Below are positions 44,058 through 53,327 of a stretch of 63,653 nt of DNA, one piece after another. A program made the position numbers and the translations under genes. Under the pieces are notes generated by a model that made no database searches, was not told the origin of the DNA, and worked only from the letters and a program-made list of their open reading frames with translations. Source of the DNA: Prevotellaceae bacterium UBA1075 (GTDB lineage Bacteria; Bacteroidota; Bacteroidia; Bacteroidales; Bacteroidaceae); NCBI GenBank assembly GCA_002316015.1, contig DCCS01000018.1, forward strand, positions 93,942 to 157,594. Reading direction: 5' to 3'. Numbering within the stretch: position 1 is the first letter of the stretch; each line of letters begins with the position of its first letter.

Positions 44058-44558
44058 CTACTGTACGCCTACAGCCTTCTTGACATCTGCGGTGATGTCG
44101 GTGCTCAGCGAGGCGTTCACAAAGGGTATGACTCCTGTGCTCGTGTCGATGACATATACATAGCCTCCTGCCTCGCCTATTTTCTTCACGGCATCAAGCA
44201 CAAGCTGCTGTATTGCCCCCATCTTTTCCTGCTGCGCCTTCTGCAACGACTGCTGGTTGTCCTGTAAAGACTGCTGCATGCGCTGGTAAAGGTCATTGAG
44301 TTCCTGCTCGCGGCGTTGACGCACGTTCTCCAGCAGGTTGGCCTGTTCCTTCTGGTACTCGTCGGACTTCTTCTGGAGTTCGGTCTGCATCAGTTTCAAG
44401 TCATCCTCAAACTGCTTCGCCATGTTCTGTATCTCTGTCTGCGCGGTGGTGTATTCCTTCATCTTGGGGATGATGTCTTCGCTGTTGAAATGTGCGAACT
44501 TCTGTGCATTCAGAGTCAAAGGCGCCATCACGAGGATGGCTACGAGAAATTTCTTCAT
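44058..44558 (-). CDS. Skp/OmpH-type periplasmic chaperone, second copy
   Basis: 166 residues. Signal peptide ending LNAQ, then KFAHFNSEDIIPKMKEYTTA, long coiled coils rich in Gln, Glu and Lys (45-125) and the C-terminal YVYVIDTSTGVIPFVNASLS with the OmpH fold. It lies between two paralogues, 35 bases after the first copy. Expected to form trimers with tentacle-like helices that carry barrel proteins to BamA. Confidence 0.92.
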   Translation of the reverse strand: MKKFLVAILVMAPLTLNAQKFAHFNSEDIIPKMKEYTTAQTEIQNMAKQFEDDLKLMQTELQKKSDEYQKEQANLLENVRQRREQELNDLYQRMQQSLQDNQQSLQKAQQEKMGAIQQLVLDAVKKIGEAGGYVYVIDTSTGVIPFVNASLSTDITADVKKAVGVQ

Positions 44559-44593
44559 TGTCGTCGTTGTGTTATTTGTTTAAGTTTGTATGT

Positions 44594-45103
44594 TCAATTG
44601 TACCCCAACTTGGTGAGCACCTCGTTGCTGATATCGACCTTGGGACTGGCAAAGATGATGCCAGCATCACTGGCACGGTCGAGTATCAGGCTGTAGCCTT
44701 TCTGCTCCGAGATGTCCTTCACCGCATTGTATATTTCATCCTGTATGGGTGTCATCAGGCTCTCACGCTTCTTGTACAGTTCGCCTTCGGGACCGAAATA
44801 CTTTCTCTTCAGTTCGGCGGCCTCCTTCTCCTTGGCCACCACAGCCTCCTCGCGCTTGGTCTTCTGTTCCTCGCTCAGGAACACAGCCTCGGACTGGTAG
44901 TTCTTGTAAAGTGTCTGCGCTTCGGAAGTGAGGGCATCCACCTCGGCCTGCCATTTTTTGCTCACCTGGTTCAACTGCTCGTTGGCCCGCTCATAAGCGG
45001 GGATATTCTTCAGGATATACTCCATATCGACAAGCGCGAACTTCTGCGCATTGACTGTTGCGGCGACTATCACTGCCACCATTGCCATCCATGCTCTTTT
45101 CAT
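44594..45103 (-). CDS. Skp/OmpH-type periplasmic chaperone, first copy
   Basis: 169 residues. Signal peptide ending VNAQ, then KFALVDMEYILKNIPAYERA, coiled-coil arms (40-120) and the closing strand YSLILDRASDAGIIFASPKV, which together fit the OmpH/Skp family. It follows bamA by 77 bases, the usual order in Bacteroidales. Confidence 0.93.
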   Translation of the reverse strand: MKRAWMAMVAVIVAATVNAQKFALVDMEYILKNIPAYERANEQLNQVSKKWQAEVDALTSEAQTLYKNYQSEAVFLSEEQKTKREEAVVAKEKEAAELKRKYFGPEGELYKKRESLMTPIQDEIYNAVKDISEQKGYSLILDRASDAGIIFASPKVDISNEVLTKLGYN

Positions 45104-45180
45104 ACTCTATTACTCTTTTTCTTGTTGTCTTGTTTTCTTGTCCTTGTCTCATTCCCTGCGACCCCTGTTCAGCGGGCATA

Positions 45181-47829
45181 TCAGAACTCCTGGCCCAAGA
45201 TGAAGTGGAAGTGGCTCCCGCCATAGGTCTTATGCCCGAACACATCATCGAAGCCGTAAGCCCAGTCTATGCCGAGCAGCCCCACCATAGGCAGGAAGAT
45301 ACGCACGCCCGCTCCGAGGGAGCGTTTCATGTCAAAGGGATTGAATTTCTTGACGCTGTTCCATGCGTTTCCTCCCTCGGCAAACACCAGGCCATAGATG
45401 TTGGTGCTGTTGTTGAGCATGAAAGGATAGCGCAGCTCCATGGTGAAACGGTCATAGGCATACCCGCTGTAGCCGTTGGGCGTGAGCGACCCGTTGTCAT
45501 AACCGCGCATTCCTATGGTCTCTGTGGCATAGGTGCTTGTGTATCCACTGGTACCGTCACCTCCCACATAGAAGGTCTCGAACGGCGACTTCTTGTGCTT
45601 GTTGTAAGAACCCAATATGCCGAACTCCACGCGTGTCATCAGCACAAAACACTTGTTTCCGCCTGAAAGCGCGGTGTAGGTGCGGCTCTTGAACTTCCAC
45701 TTGTGGTACTCGATCCACCTGTACTTCTCCTGCAGTTGCTCCTTGTAGTTGCCCGCAGCGGGATTGTTGGCCAGGTGCTCATAGTCCTTGTTGTCAAAGA
45801 GGCTGAACGGTGGGGTGAGCGACACGGAGAAGGCAATGTCGGACCCCTTGCGCGGATATATCTGGTTGTCGGTACTGTTCCGGCTCAGATTGAGGTTCAG
45901 ACTTATGTTGTTGCAGTTTCCGTTGGCAATCAGGAAGTACCTCCAATCCTTGAGCATATACCTGGTGTAGCCCAGGTCGGCACTCAGAGTGAAGTAGTCA
46001 TCGGGCCAACGCAAGCGTTTGCCCCATCCCACGCTCAGCCCGAATATCTTCACAAACTTGTCGGGGTCATAATAGTTCTCGTAATAGTTATAGCCGCTGT
46101 TGCCATATCCATACAGGTAACTGTTGTAATAACTGTTGTAGGCGGCCGAGTTGTAATAGTTGTCACTCACATCGGTCTGTTTGCTGAAGAATGCACTCAC
46201 GTTGAGTGTATTGGGTCGCTTGCCGCCGAACCACGGGTTCATGTAACTCACGCTGTAGGCCTGGTAGTAACGTCCGTTGGTCTGTCCGCTGATGCTGAAC
46301 GTCTCACCATTGCCTTGCGGAAGTATTCCACGGCGGATGCCGTCCTTCTTGAACAGGTTGGCCATGCAGAAGTTGGTGAACTTCAACCCTATCTTTCCTA
46401 TCACACCTGTCTGTCCATACCCGAGCGAGAACTCCACCTGGTCATTGCTCTTGGGGGTGAGTCCCCACGAGAGATCCACAGTCCCGTTGGCCTGGTCCTG
46501 CTTGATGTCATAATCAATATGCTCTGGGTCGAAATGCCCCATGGAGGCTATCTCGCGGTATGAGCGCTCCAGGGCGGCCTTGGAGAAAAGGTCGCCGGGC
46601 TTGTTGCGCAGTTCACGCCGCACGACGTTCTCATACACGCGGTCGTTCCCCGAGATTTTCACACGGCTGATGTGTGCCTGGGCACCCTCGAAGATACGCA
46701 TCTCCAGGTCAACCGAGTCGCCCACGATGTTCACCTCGACAGGGTCAAGGTGGTAAAAGACATAGCCGTTGTTGTAATAGAGGTTGCCCACGGCATCTTC
46801 GTCGGTGGAGATGCGGTCGTTCAGCTTCTTCTGGTTATACACATCGCCCTTCTTCATGCCCAGGATGGCGTTGAGGGCATCGGTGGGATAAAGGGTGTTG
46901 CCGACCCATTCGATATTGCGCACATAATACTTCTGCCCTTCCTCCACATTAAGGTAGATGTTCACATCGTTCTCCCCATAGGGCACCACACTGTCCGACA
47001 GGATTACAGCGTCGCGGTAGCCCAGTTCTGCATACTTGGCCACCAGGTTCTCCTTGGCCTCCTTGTACTTGCTTTCTATGAACTTCTTGCTGCGGAACCA
47101 GCTTCCGATGTTCTTCTTCTCGTGTATCTTCTTCAAGACACCCTTCCTCACAAGGCCGCCCTTGATTTTCTTTTCGGTCAGGTTGTTGTTTCCAGTGATG
47201 TAAATGTGGTTGATCTTCACCTTGTCCTTCTTCTCCACGTTGATGTCCAGGATGACCTTGTCGGGTGCGCCGGCGTCCTCGCGTTGGATGATGTTTATCA
47301 CGGCGTTCTTGTAGCCCTTGTCCTCATAATACCTGGCCCCGAGTATCTTGGCGCGGTCTATCATGTTCGGTGTCACCTGGTTGTCCTTCACCAGTCCTAT
47401 TCTCTGCTCCAAGTCCTCTTTCTCGCTCTTCTTGACGCCGATGTAGTTGATTTGGGAAATGCGCGGCCGCTTGGTGAGCTCGATATGCAGATAGGCCGAA
47501 TCGGCGACTATACTGTCCACGCTGATGGCCACATTGCTGAAGAGGCCGTTCTTCCAGTATCTCTTGACAGCCATGGTGATTTCCTCTCCGGGAATATCGA
47601 CGACCTGTCCCACTGAGAGCCCGCTGAGTCCTATCAGCAGAGACTCGTCGTAGTTGTCCACCCCGCTCACGGTGATGCCACCGATGCAATAACGTTGGGG
47701 GGAGCGGCTGTAGTCGATGGCGGGATTGATTACACGCTTGACCTGTGCGCCGGCAACCGCCGCCAGGCTCAGCCATATATATATAATAAGGTGTATCCTT
47801 TTCACTGCATCCTTATGTTGAGAGTTCAA
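45181..47829 (-). CDS. bamA: Outer-membrane assembly factor BamA
   Basis: 882 residues. After the signal segment come five POTRA domains (about 45-420; for example GLSVGQVVDIPGEEI, INHIYITGNNNLTEKKIKGG and ISRVKISGNDRVYENVVRRE) and a 16-strand barrel with the RGYDNGSLTP motif of Omp85 proteins (lid-lock RGY). It ends FHFILGQEF, an outer-membrane signal. Inserts barrel proteins such as PorG, PorQ and TonB receptors. The start overlaps the uppS stop by four bases, and the gene is followed by three skp genes. Confidence 0.97.
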   Translation of the reverse strand: MNSQHKDAVKRIHLIIYIWLSLAAVAGAQVKRVINPAIDYSRSPQRYCIGGITVSGVDNYDESLLIGLSGLSVGQVVDIPGEEITMAVKRYWKNGLFSNVAISVDSIVADSAYLHIELTKRPRISQINYIGVKKSEKEDLEQRIGLVKDNQVTPNMIDRAKILGARYYEDKGYKNAVINIIQREDAGAPDKVILDINVEKKDKVKINHIYITGNNNLTEKKIKGGLVRKGVLKKIHEKKNIGSWFRSKKFIESKYKEAKENLVAKYAELGYRDAVILSDSVVPYGENDVNIYLNVEEGQKYYVRNIEWVGNTLYPTDALNAILGMKKGDVYNQKKLNDRISTDEDAVGNLYYNNGYVFYHLDPVEVNIVGDSVDLEMRIFEGAQAHISRVKISGNDRVYENVVRRELRNKPGDLFSKAALERSYREIASMGHFDPEHIDYDIKQDQANGTVDLSWGLTPKSNDQVEFSLGYGQTGVIGKIGLKFTNFCMANLFKKDGIRRGILPQGNGETFSISGQTNGRYYQAYSVSYMNPWFGGKRPNTLNVSAFFSKQTDVSDNYYNSAAYNSYYNSYLYGYGNSGYNYYENYYDPDKFVKIFGLSVGWGKRLRWPDDYFTLSADLGYTRYMLKDWRYFLIANGNCNNISLNLNLSRNSTDNQIYPRKGSDIAFSVSLTPPFSLFDNKDYEHLANNPAAGNYKEQLQEKYRWIEYHKWKFKSRTYTALSGGNKCFVLMTRVEFGILGSYNKHKKSPFETFYVGGDGTSGYTSTYATETIGMRGYDNGSLTPNGYSGYAYDRFTMELRYPFMLNNSTNIYGLVFAEGGNAWNSVKKFNPFDMKRSLGAGVRIFLPMVGLLGIDWAYGFDDVFGHKTYGGSHFHFILGQEF

Positions 47830-48572
47830 ATTTCTTCTTCCAGTACTTGCTCGCCCGTCCTTCCGAACCTGCGCTGCCTGTGCTGGTAGTCGGCGATGGC
47901 CCTGTGCAAGTCCTCGTTGCTGAAGTCGGGCCAGTATGTGTCGCAGAAATAGAGTTCACTGTAAGCGCACTGCCACAGCAAGTAATTGCTGATGCGCAAC
48001 TCACCGCCCGTGCGTATGAGCAGGTCGGGGTCTGGCATGAAATTGGTCTCCAAGTGCCGTGACACCCACTCCTCGCTTATGTCATCGGGGGTGACACGCC
48101 CATCGCGGGCTTCCCTGACCGCTTCGCTCACGACCCTGGCCAGTTCCCACCGGCTGCTGTAGTTGAGTGCCGTCACCACGGTCATCCTGTCATTGCGGGC
48201 AGTACGTTCCATGCATTCCTTCAGCCTCTGCCTCACCTTCTGTGGCAATCTGCCCATATCGCCTATCATGCGGAAGCGGATGTTGTTCTTCATGAATATC
48301 TCATCCTCCAGTTTGGTGGCCACAAGGTTCATCAGCGAGGCAATCTCGCCTTCGGGGCGGTTCCAGTTTTCCACGGAAAAAGTATAGAGAGTCAAGAACT
48401 TGACCCCAAGCCTTGCGCACTCTGTGGTGATTCGGTTCACGGTCTCCACTCCCGCCACGTGTCCGGCCGACCGTGACAGTCCCCTCTCCTTGGCCCAGCG
48501 GCCATTGCCATCCATGATGACGGCGATGGACTTGGGTATGCGCTTCATGTCCAGTTCTATCTGTTCTTCCAT
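47826..48572 (-). CDS. uppS: Undecaprenyl diphosphate synthase
   Basis: 248 residues. Signature IAVIMDGNGRWAKERG with catalytic Asp21, then HVAGVETVNRI, TLYTFSVENWNRP, ALNYSSRWE and PDLLIRTGGELRISNYLLWQ. A cis-prenyltransferase that makes the C55 lipid carrier for wall and O-antigen synthesis; substrate comes from the prenyl synthase at 33479. It starts nine bases after the porG-like gene and overlaps bamA by four. Confidence 0.97.
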   Translation of the reverse strand: MEEQIELDMKRIPKSIAVIMDGNGRWAKERGLSRSAGHVAGVETVNRITTECARLGVKFLTLYTFSVENWNRPEGEIASLMNLVATKLEDEIFMKNNIRFRMIGDMGRLPQKVRQRLKECMERTARNDRMTVVTALNYSSRWELARVVSEAVREARDGRVTPDDISEEWVSRHLETNFMPDPDLLIRTGGELRISNYLLWQCAYSELYFCDTYWPDFSNEDLHRAIADYQHRQRRFGRTGEQVLEEEI

Positions 48573-48581
48573 ACTTGCTTT

Positions 48582-49328
48582 CTATTCGTTGTTGCACTTT
48601 CTGTATATGGGCGAGAGGTCGTAGGTCACATACACCATTGTGAAACTGTAGCAGTCCTTGTTCTTGAGTCCAACGCTCTTGATCCCATAGGGATGAGCCA
48701 GTGTGGTGCTCTTTCCTGTGTTGTCAAGGTCATCGCTGGTGGTGAATCTCATAGTCCACTCCAGCCCGATGTTGAGCCGCTGCCTCATCTTGTACTTGAC
48801 TCCCACGCCCACGGGCAGACTGAGTGCCCCGCAGGTGCCTCCTCCTCCTCCCATGCCGATGGTTATGCCTGCACCCGCAAGCGCGTAGGGCGTTATGCGG
48901 CTGTGCCCTTTGTAGCCCCCACTCATTCCGTACCCCCAGAAGTTCATCTCGAACTGCGCACCCGCGTCGACCACATTCCTCGAGAAGGATACCTCGCAGG
49001 GGATCCCCCCTTCGGATGTCCCGCTATTGGGGTCTGTGGGCAGGAAATACCCGTTGGAGTTTCCCCTTATATGCCCCATGGACAGGTTGCCCTTGACACA
49101 CATGCGCGGGTTGAATATCCTGCGCACAAGCACACCGCCCATGCCGCTGAGCCCCGCAAACGGCATCCTGTTGGCGTCACCCAAATAGAAGCATGTGCCC
49201 ATGCCTGCGCCAAGTTCCATCCTGTACTCCAGCTCATCGCTGTCCTGCGCATGCAGACCGCCTCCACGGAGCAGCGCGGACAGGATCAAGGCCGCAAGAA
49301 GCCAAGTCTGTTGAGCCGGCCTCGCCAT
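48582..49328 (-). CDS. porG: PorG-like outer-membrane protein (DUF6089)
   Basis: 248 residues with a signal peptide (LLAALILSALLRGGGLHAQ) and an eight-stranded-type barrel. DUF6089 features are ELGAGMGTCFYLGDANRMPF, the ITPYALAGAGITIGMGG strand and the closing VYVTYDLSPIYR. In P. gingivalis the type IX component PorG is encoded just before uppS and bamA, as here, and belongs to this family, so I assign PorG by position and fold; sequence identity cannot be measured here. It would anchor the PorK/PorN ring in the outer membrane. The start lies 43 bases inside the preceding DUF6242 gene. Confidence 0.72.
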   Translation of the reverse strand: MARPAQQTWLLAALILSALLRGGGLHAQDSDELEYRMELGAGMGTCFYLGDANRMPFAGLSGMGGVLVRRIFNPRMCVKGNLSMGHIRGNSNGYFLPTDPNSGTSEGGIPCEVSFSRNVVDAGAQFEMNFWGYGMSGGYKGHSRITPYALAGAGITIGMGGGGGTCGALSLPVGVGVKYKMRQRLNIGLEWTMRFTTSDDLDNTGKSTTLAHPYGIKSVGLKNKDCYSFTMVYVTYDLSPIYRKCNNE

Positions 49329-50668
49329 ACTTCCTTGTTGGCTATTATCCAGATATACTTGTCACTGTCCACCACGCTTGCGATAGGGCCGTCCACACCT
49401 TGCAGGGCAACGGGAAGGTGAAGCTCGTAGTCGGGCTTCCAGGTGATGCCGTAGTCGTTGCTGAAGTACATGCCGTCCATCGCCTTGTGCTTTCCGCCGG
49501 CATAACCTGCGGCCCCGCCGAAGGCAAGACAGCGGCTGTCATAAGCCATCACGTTGATGCTCTCCAGGCGTGGGCAAAGCCACTTGTTCTCACGCGTCTG
49601 GGTGAAGAATATCCACTCCGCATCCTGTTCCCGTTCCCTGGCAGACCAGGTCTTGTTCCATACCATCGCCGTCGTGTCATTCTCTTGCGAGCGGAATCCT
49701 GTCATCACCACACGGCTGTCGCCATCATCCCCATCAAGGGCCACCAGGCTCACGCAGGTGTCGGGCAACCAGGCAGGGTCATCGTCATAGGACTCCTGTT
49801 CCCACACCTGTCCGTCGGCCGAGCGGAGCAGGGACTTCCCTGCAAGGGCGTAGAGAAATGACTTGCCCACGCCAGCCAGCCTGGCGCCTTTCCCTATCGA
49901 GGAGACACGCTGCCAGGAGACTGCGTCGGCCGAACTGTACAACTCGCCCCCCAATGTTCCCATATAGAGTCTTCCGCCCATCTGGCAGAGTGTCCCCACT
50001 TGGGCATCCTGGGGCAGACTGGTATCCCGGCGTTCCCACAGGCCCGCCTTTCCGCCAATGCCCCGCGAGGCGACACATACGTTCTGCCCCACACGTCCGA
50101 ACACCCGCAGTATCGAGCCCTGTGCCACGGCCTTCGTCTCGTCCATGCCTTCCAAGGCTGTCACCACGCTGTCCAGGCGGTTCCAGTACAGGGAGTCGCC
50201 CTCTTGCTGGTGCACGTTGACCTTCAGCGTGTAGATACGGTTGCTTGCCCCGTCATTGGCCACGACCAGGAGGTGCAGTGGCCTGCTCAAGTCCATGCTG
50301 TCCTTTGTGCTGTAGGCTGTCCACTCGGCTGTGGTATCAGCGGCAGGACGGTACAGCAAGGTGGCTCCCTTGAAACTTACGGACACCAGCACGGCGCTCA
50401 GGTCGGAGCCATAGAGCAGGGAGTCACGGTTCAGTATGCTGTCAGACCTCTGGTCGACAGTCATCTGAAACACATTCCCCGAATAAGAGGTCTGGTATCT
50501 GACAGGGGCTCCCACACTGTCTGTGGTCCAACTCCAACGCTTGATGTTGCCAAGGCTCACATCCGATATGTAGCAATAGTCGTCATAGGTCACTTCCTCG
50601 TCCTTGAAGCACGAAGCAAGCAGCCCGCACAGCAAAGCCAGCAGCAATAGGGTCTTCTTTTTCATCAC
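49286..50668 (-). CDS. DUF6242 lipoprotein, beta-propeller-like
   Basis: 460 residues. Lipobox LLAS-C20 followed by FKDEEVTYDDYCYISDVSLG, typical of DUF6242. A beta-sandwich N-domain is followed by repeats with Trp/Ser-Asp-rich blades (LYSSADAVSWQRVSSIGKG, LLRSADGQVWEQESYDDD, GMYFSNDYGITWKPDYEL), a sialidase/BNR-like propeller. Probably surface-exposed; substrate unknown. First gene of the long envelope cluster, overlapping the porG-like gene by 43 bases. Confidence 0.82.
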   Translation of the reverse strand: MMKKKTLLLLALLCGLLASCFKDEEVTYDDYCYISDVSLGNIKRWSWTTDSVGAPVRYQTSYSGNVFQMTVDQRSDSILNRDSLLYGSDLSAVLVSVSFKGATLLYRPAADTTAEWTAYSTKDSMDLSRPLHLLVVANDGASNRIYTLKVNVHQQEGDSLYWNRLDSVVTALEGMDETKAVAQGSILRVFGRVGQNVCVASRGIGGKAGLWERRDTSLPQDAQVGTLCQMGGRLYMGTLGGELYSSADAVSWQRVSSIGKGARLAGVGKSFLYALAGKSLLRSADGQVWEQESYDDDPAWLPDTCVSLVALDGDDGDSRVVMTGFRSQENDTTAMVWNKTWSAREREQDAEWIFFTQTRENKWLCPRLESINVMAYDSRCLAFGGAAGYAGGKHKAMDGMYFSNDYGITWKPDYELHLPVALQGVDGPIASVVDSDKYIWIIANKEVWRGRLNRLGFLRP

Positions 50669-50722
50669 GCGATATCAGTGCGCGCGCACGGCGCGCATTT
50701 ACACTTTGTATTATTGGGTTTA

Positions 50723-50730
50723 CAAAAATA
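50723..50730 (-). promoter_or_regulatory. -7 element of the envelope cluster
   Basis: TATTTTTG on the minus strand matches TAnnTTTG, about 55 bases ahead of the DUF6242 start. It is the only good promoter match seen before the porG-uppS-bamA-skp-murI run. Confidence 0.5.
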
Positions 50731-50811
50731 CGCCTATTATTTGACTTAGGTACACTCTCGCCTCCCTAATTAAGTAAAATTAGGAAAAGTGGTTGACAAG
50801 ACGCGCTCCTT

Positions 50812-51822
50812 TCACCACATTTCCCCGTCCGTGCGCCTGTAGCGCGAAATCCAGTGGCCGTCCACCTGCCGTCTGCCCGTCAGGCACATGCCTTCCAGAA
50901 GTGGGGCACGCACTCCCGCCCGCAGCAGAGAGGGCGACTCCTCCACTCTGGCCTCATCCCACAGACCCTCGTCCAGGAAACTCTGCAGGAGCTTCGCCCC
51001 GCCCTCCACCAGGAGGGACTGCACACCACGCAGGTACAGGTCGGCAAGTATCTGGGCAATCGTCTCTTCGTGATATACATGCGCGGGCACACTGCCGTCC
51101 AGCATACGGGCATTGCCGGGGATGCGCCCGTGGCGGTCAATGGTCAGCCGCAAGGGGCTTCCTCCGGGCCAGAGCCGGTTGGTAAGGGCGGGGTTGTCGC
51201 GTATCACTGTGTCCGTGCCCACCAGGATGGCCATGTCCTGTGCCCTCATCCGGTGCGCCAGCACCTGGGTGTAGGGCGAGGACAAGCGCGCGGCCGGCTC
51301 ATGGGAAGCACGGCAAGCGTCGATATATCCGTCGGCACTCTGAGCCCACTTGAGCGTGACCCAGGGGCGGTGCTTTCGGTGAAAGGTCATAAAGCGGCGG
51401 TTGAGCCCGACACATTCCTGCTCAAGGACTCCCACACGCACCTCTACCCCCGCATCCTGCAGTTTGCGTATGCCCAGCCCGTTCACCTTGGCAAAGGGGT
51501 CCTGGCACCCTATCACCACGCGGGGGATGTGCCTGGACACGATGAGGTCGGCACATGGAGGGGTCTTTCCGTAATGGGCACAAGGCTCCAGGCTCACATA
51601 GAGTGTGCTTCGCTCCAGCATGTCCTGGGCACGCACGCTGGCTATGGCGTTGACCTCGGCATGCGGCCCTCCGCACCTTCTGTGGTAGCCCTCGCCTATG
51701 ATGCGCCCCTCGCATACAATCACGGCCCCGACCATGGGATTGGGAGCCGCGCCCTCGCAACCGCAGCGGGCCAGTTGGATGCACCGCCGCATGTATATTA
51801 TATCCTGTTCGTCTGGTGTCAT
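50812..51822 (-). CDS. ribD: Riboflavin biosynthesis deaminase/reductase RibD
   Basis: 336 residues from MTPDEQDIIYMRR; a start 12 codons earlier would run into the prmC start. The N-terminal zinc deaminase has H54-A-E56 (GGPHAEVNAI) and the PC pair C81...C90 (SLEPCAHYGKTPPC). The C-terminal reductase (about 150-336) has VTLKWAQSADGYID, ILVGTDTVIRDNPALTNR and SLLVEGGAKLLQSFLD. Catalyses two steps from GTP-derived pyrimidine to 5-amino-6-ribitylaminouracil. Divergent from prmC with only 27 bases between starts. Confidence 0.94.
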   Translation of the reverse strand: MTPDEQDIIYMRRCIQLARCGCEGAAPNPMVGAVIVCEGRIIGEGYHRRCGGPHAEVNAIASVRAQDMLERSTLYVSLEPCAHYGKTPPCADLIVSRHIPRVVIGCQDPFAKVNGLGIRKLQDAGVEVRVGVLEQECVGLNRRFMTFHRKHRPWVTLKWAQSADGYIDACRASHEPAARLSSPYTQVLAHRMRAQDMAILVGTDTVIRDNPALTNRLWPGGSPLRLTIDRHGRIPGNARMLDGSVPAHVYHEETIAQILADLYLRGVQSLLVEGGAKLLQSFLDEGLWDEARVEESPSLLRAGVRAPLLEGMCLTGRRQVDGHWISRYRRTDGEMW

Positions 51823-51849
51823 CTCACGCTTTTTTCTTACATTTGCCGC

Positions 51850-52665
51850 ATGAACCATTTGCAGGAACTCACCGCCAGATACGGCATCCGCGAGGGCAGG
51901 GCCATCTACATGCTCGTCATGGAGCGGCGCTTCGGCCTGTCCCCCACACAGGTTCTGCTGGGCAAAGATAAGGAATTATCGCCACACGACCTCGCCCTGC
52001 TGGACAATATTGCCGCTCGCGTGCTCCAGGGCGAACCGGTCCAGTACGTGCTGGGGGAATGCCGTTTCTGCGGACACGACTTCCATGTGGAGCCTGGCGT
52101 GCTTATCCCCCGCCCCGAGACAGCCGAACTGGTGAGGATGATAATGGCGACGGCCACGCCGGCCTCGCGCGTCCTGGACATCGGCACAGGGTCGGGCTGC
52201 ATAGCGGTAAGCCTGGCACTGGAGGGACACCGGGTGACTGCCATGGACATCTCGGCCCGGGCTCTGCGCATTGCCGGCAGCAATGCCCAACGCCTGGGGG
52301 CTGACGTGCAGATGGTACAGGAGGACATCCTGCATCCGGGAACACACAACCAGCCGTGGGACATCATCGTCAGCAACCCGCCCTATATCAGGCAAGCAGA
52401 GGCAAGCGAGATGGAGGACACGGTACTGGAGCACGAACCGCACACGGCCTTGTTCGTACCCGATGACGACCCCTTGCTCTTCTACCGCGCCATTGGCCTG
52501 TTTGCCCTGGAGCATCTGAGCGCGCGGGGGACGCTCTGGTTTGAGATAAACAGGGAGTTCCCCCGGCAGACGTGCGACCTGCTTGCCGCGCAAGGGTTCA
52601 CCGGCGTACAGGCACTGAAGGACTCCTACGGCAACCACCGTTTTGTAAAAGCCACACGACCATGA
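51850..52665 (+). CDS. prmC: Release factor glutamine methyltransferase PrmC
   Basis: 271 residues. N-terminal helical domain, then GEPVQYVLGECRFCGHDFHV and PGVLIPRPETAELV, SAM site LDIGTGSGCIAVSLA (109-123) and the catalytic SNPPYI (NPPY 176-179). Methylates the Gln of the GGQ loop of release factors RF1/RF2. TACATTTG at 51838-51845 resembles a -7 element but lies so near the ATG that the mRNA would be nearly leaderless. The stop overlaps recX (ATGA). Confidence 0.95.
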   Translation: MNHLQELTARYGIREGRAIYMLVMERRFGLSPTQVLLGKDKELSPHDLALLDNIAARVLQGEPVQYVLGECRFCGHDFHVEPGVLIPRPETAELVRMIMATATPASRVLDIGTGSGCIAVSLALEGHRVTAMDISARALRIAGSNAQRLGADVQMVQEDILHPGTHNQPWDIIVSNPPYIRQAEASEMEDTVLEHEPHTALFVPDDDPLLFYRAIGLFALEHLSARGTLWFEINREFPRQTCDLLAAQGFTGVQALKDSYGNHRFVKATRP

Positions 52666-53123
52666 GGGAACTGACCGAGGAACAGGCACTGGCCAAGGCG
52701 GCCGCGCTGTGCAGCGGCTCGGAGAGATGCTCGGCGCAGATACTGGGCAAACTGGCCGCATGGGGCATCAGCCCCGCTGCCGCCGGGCGGATAGTCATCC
52801 GCCTGAGAAGCGAGAGGTTCATCGATGACAGCCGCTACTGCCGTGCCTTCTGCGCGGACAAGCTGCGCTACAACCACTGGGGGCGCATCAAGATACGCCA
52901 GGCATTGCGCATGCAAGGGCTGGAGGAAGAGGATATCGAGCATGGGCTGGACTCACTGGAAAGCCAGGAGTACGGGCGGATATTGGATGAGGTAATCCAG
53001 CAGAAGGACAGGACGCTGCACGAGGCGGACTCTTACACCCGACGACTGAAACTCCTGCGGCACGCCTACTCACATGGGTTCGAGCCTGAACTCATCCTGA
53101 AAAGGGTGGGCGACGAGGAGTAA
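52662..53123 (+). CDS. recX: Regulatory protein RecX
   Basis: 153 residues starting MRELTEEQALAKAAAL at the ATGA overlap with prmC. Three-helix RecX repeats with CSAQILGKLAAWGI, IDDSRYCRAFCADKLRYNHW and IRQALRMQGL. Modulates RecA filament activity. In Bacteroidales prmC-recX is a recurrent pair. Its end precedes 247 bases without genes. Confidence 0.93.
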   Translation: MRELTEEQALAKAAALCSGSERCSAQILGKLAAWGISPAAAGRIVIRLRSERFIDDSRYCRAFCADKLRYNHWGRIKIRQALRMQGLEEEDIEHGLDSLESQEYGRILDEVIQQKDRTLHEADSYTRRLKLLRHAYSHGFEPELILKRVGDEE

Positions 53124-53327
53124 GAGGGGAAGGAGCATATACAGAACAGGAAAGAGACACCTCTCCACTTCCAAGAGGGAGGGGAACGTTTCTGCATACC
53201 GTTTTAGCACATAGGAAAACGGGCTGTTAGTTCCCCGAGCACACGCCCTGGTTACAGCAGGCTGAAAGGAAGAGCCGCAATCGAGCCTTTGCCCGTCCCA
53301 CGACAGTCATGGCCAGCAAAGGCATAC

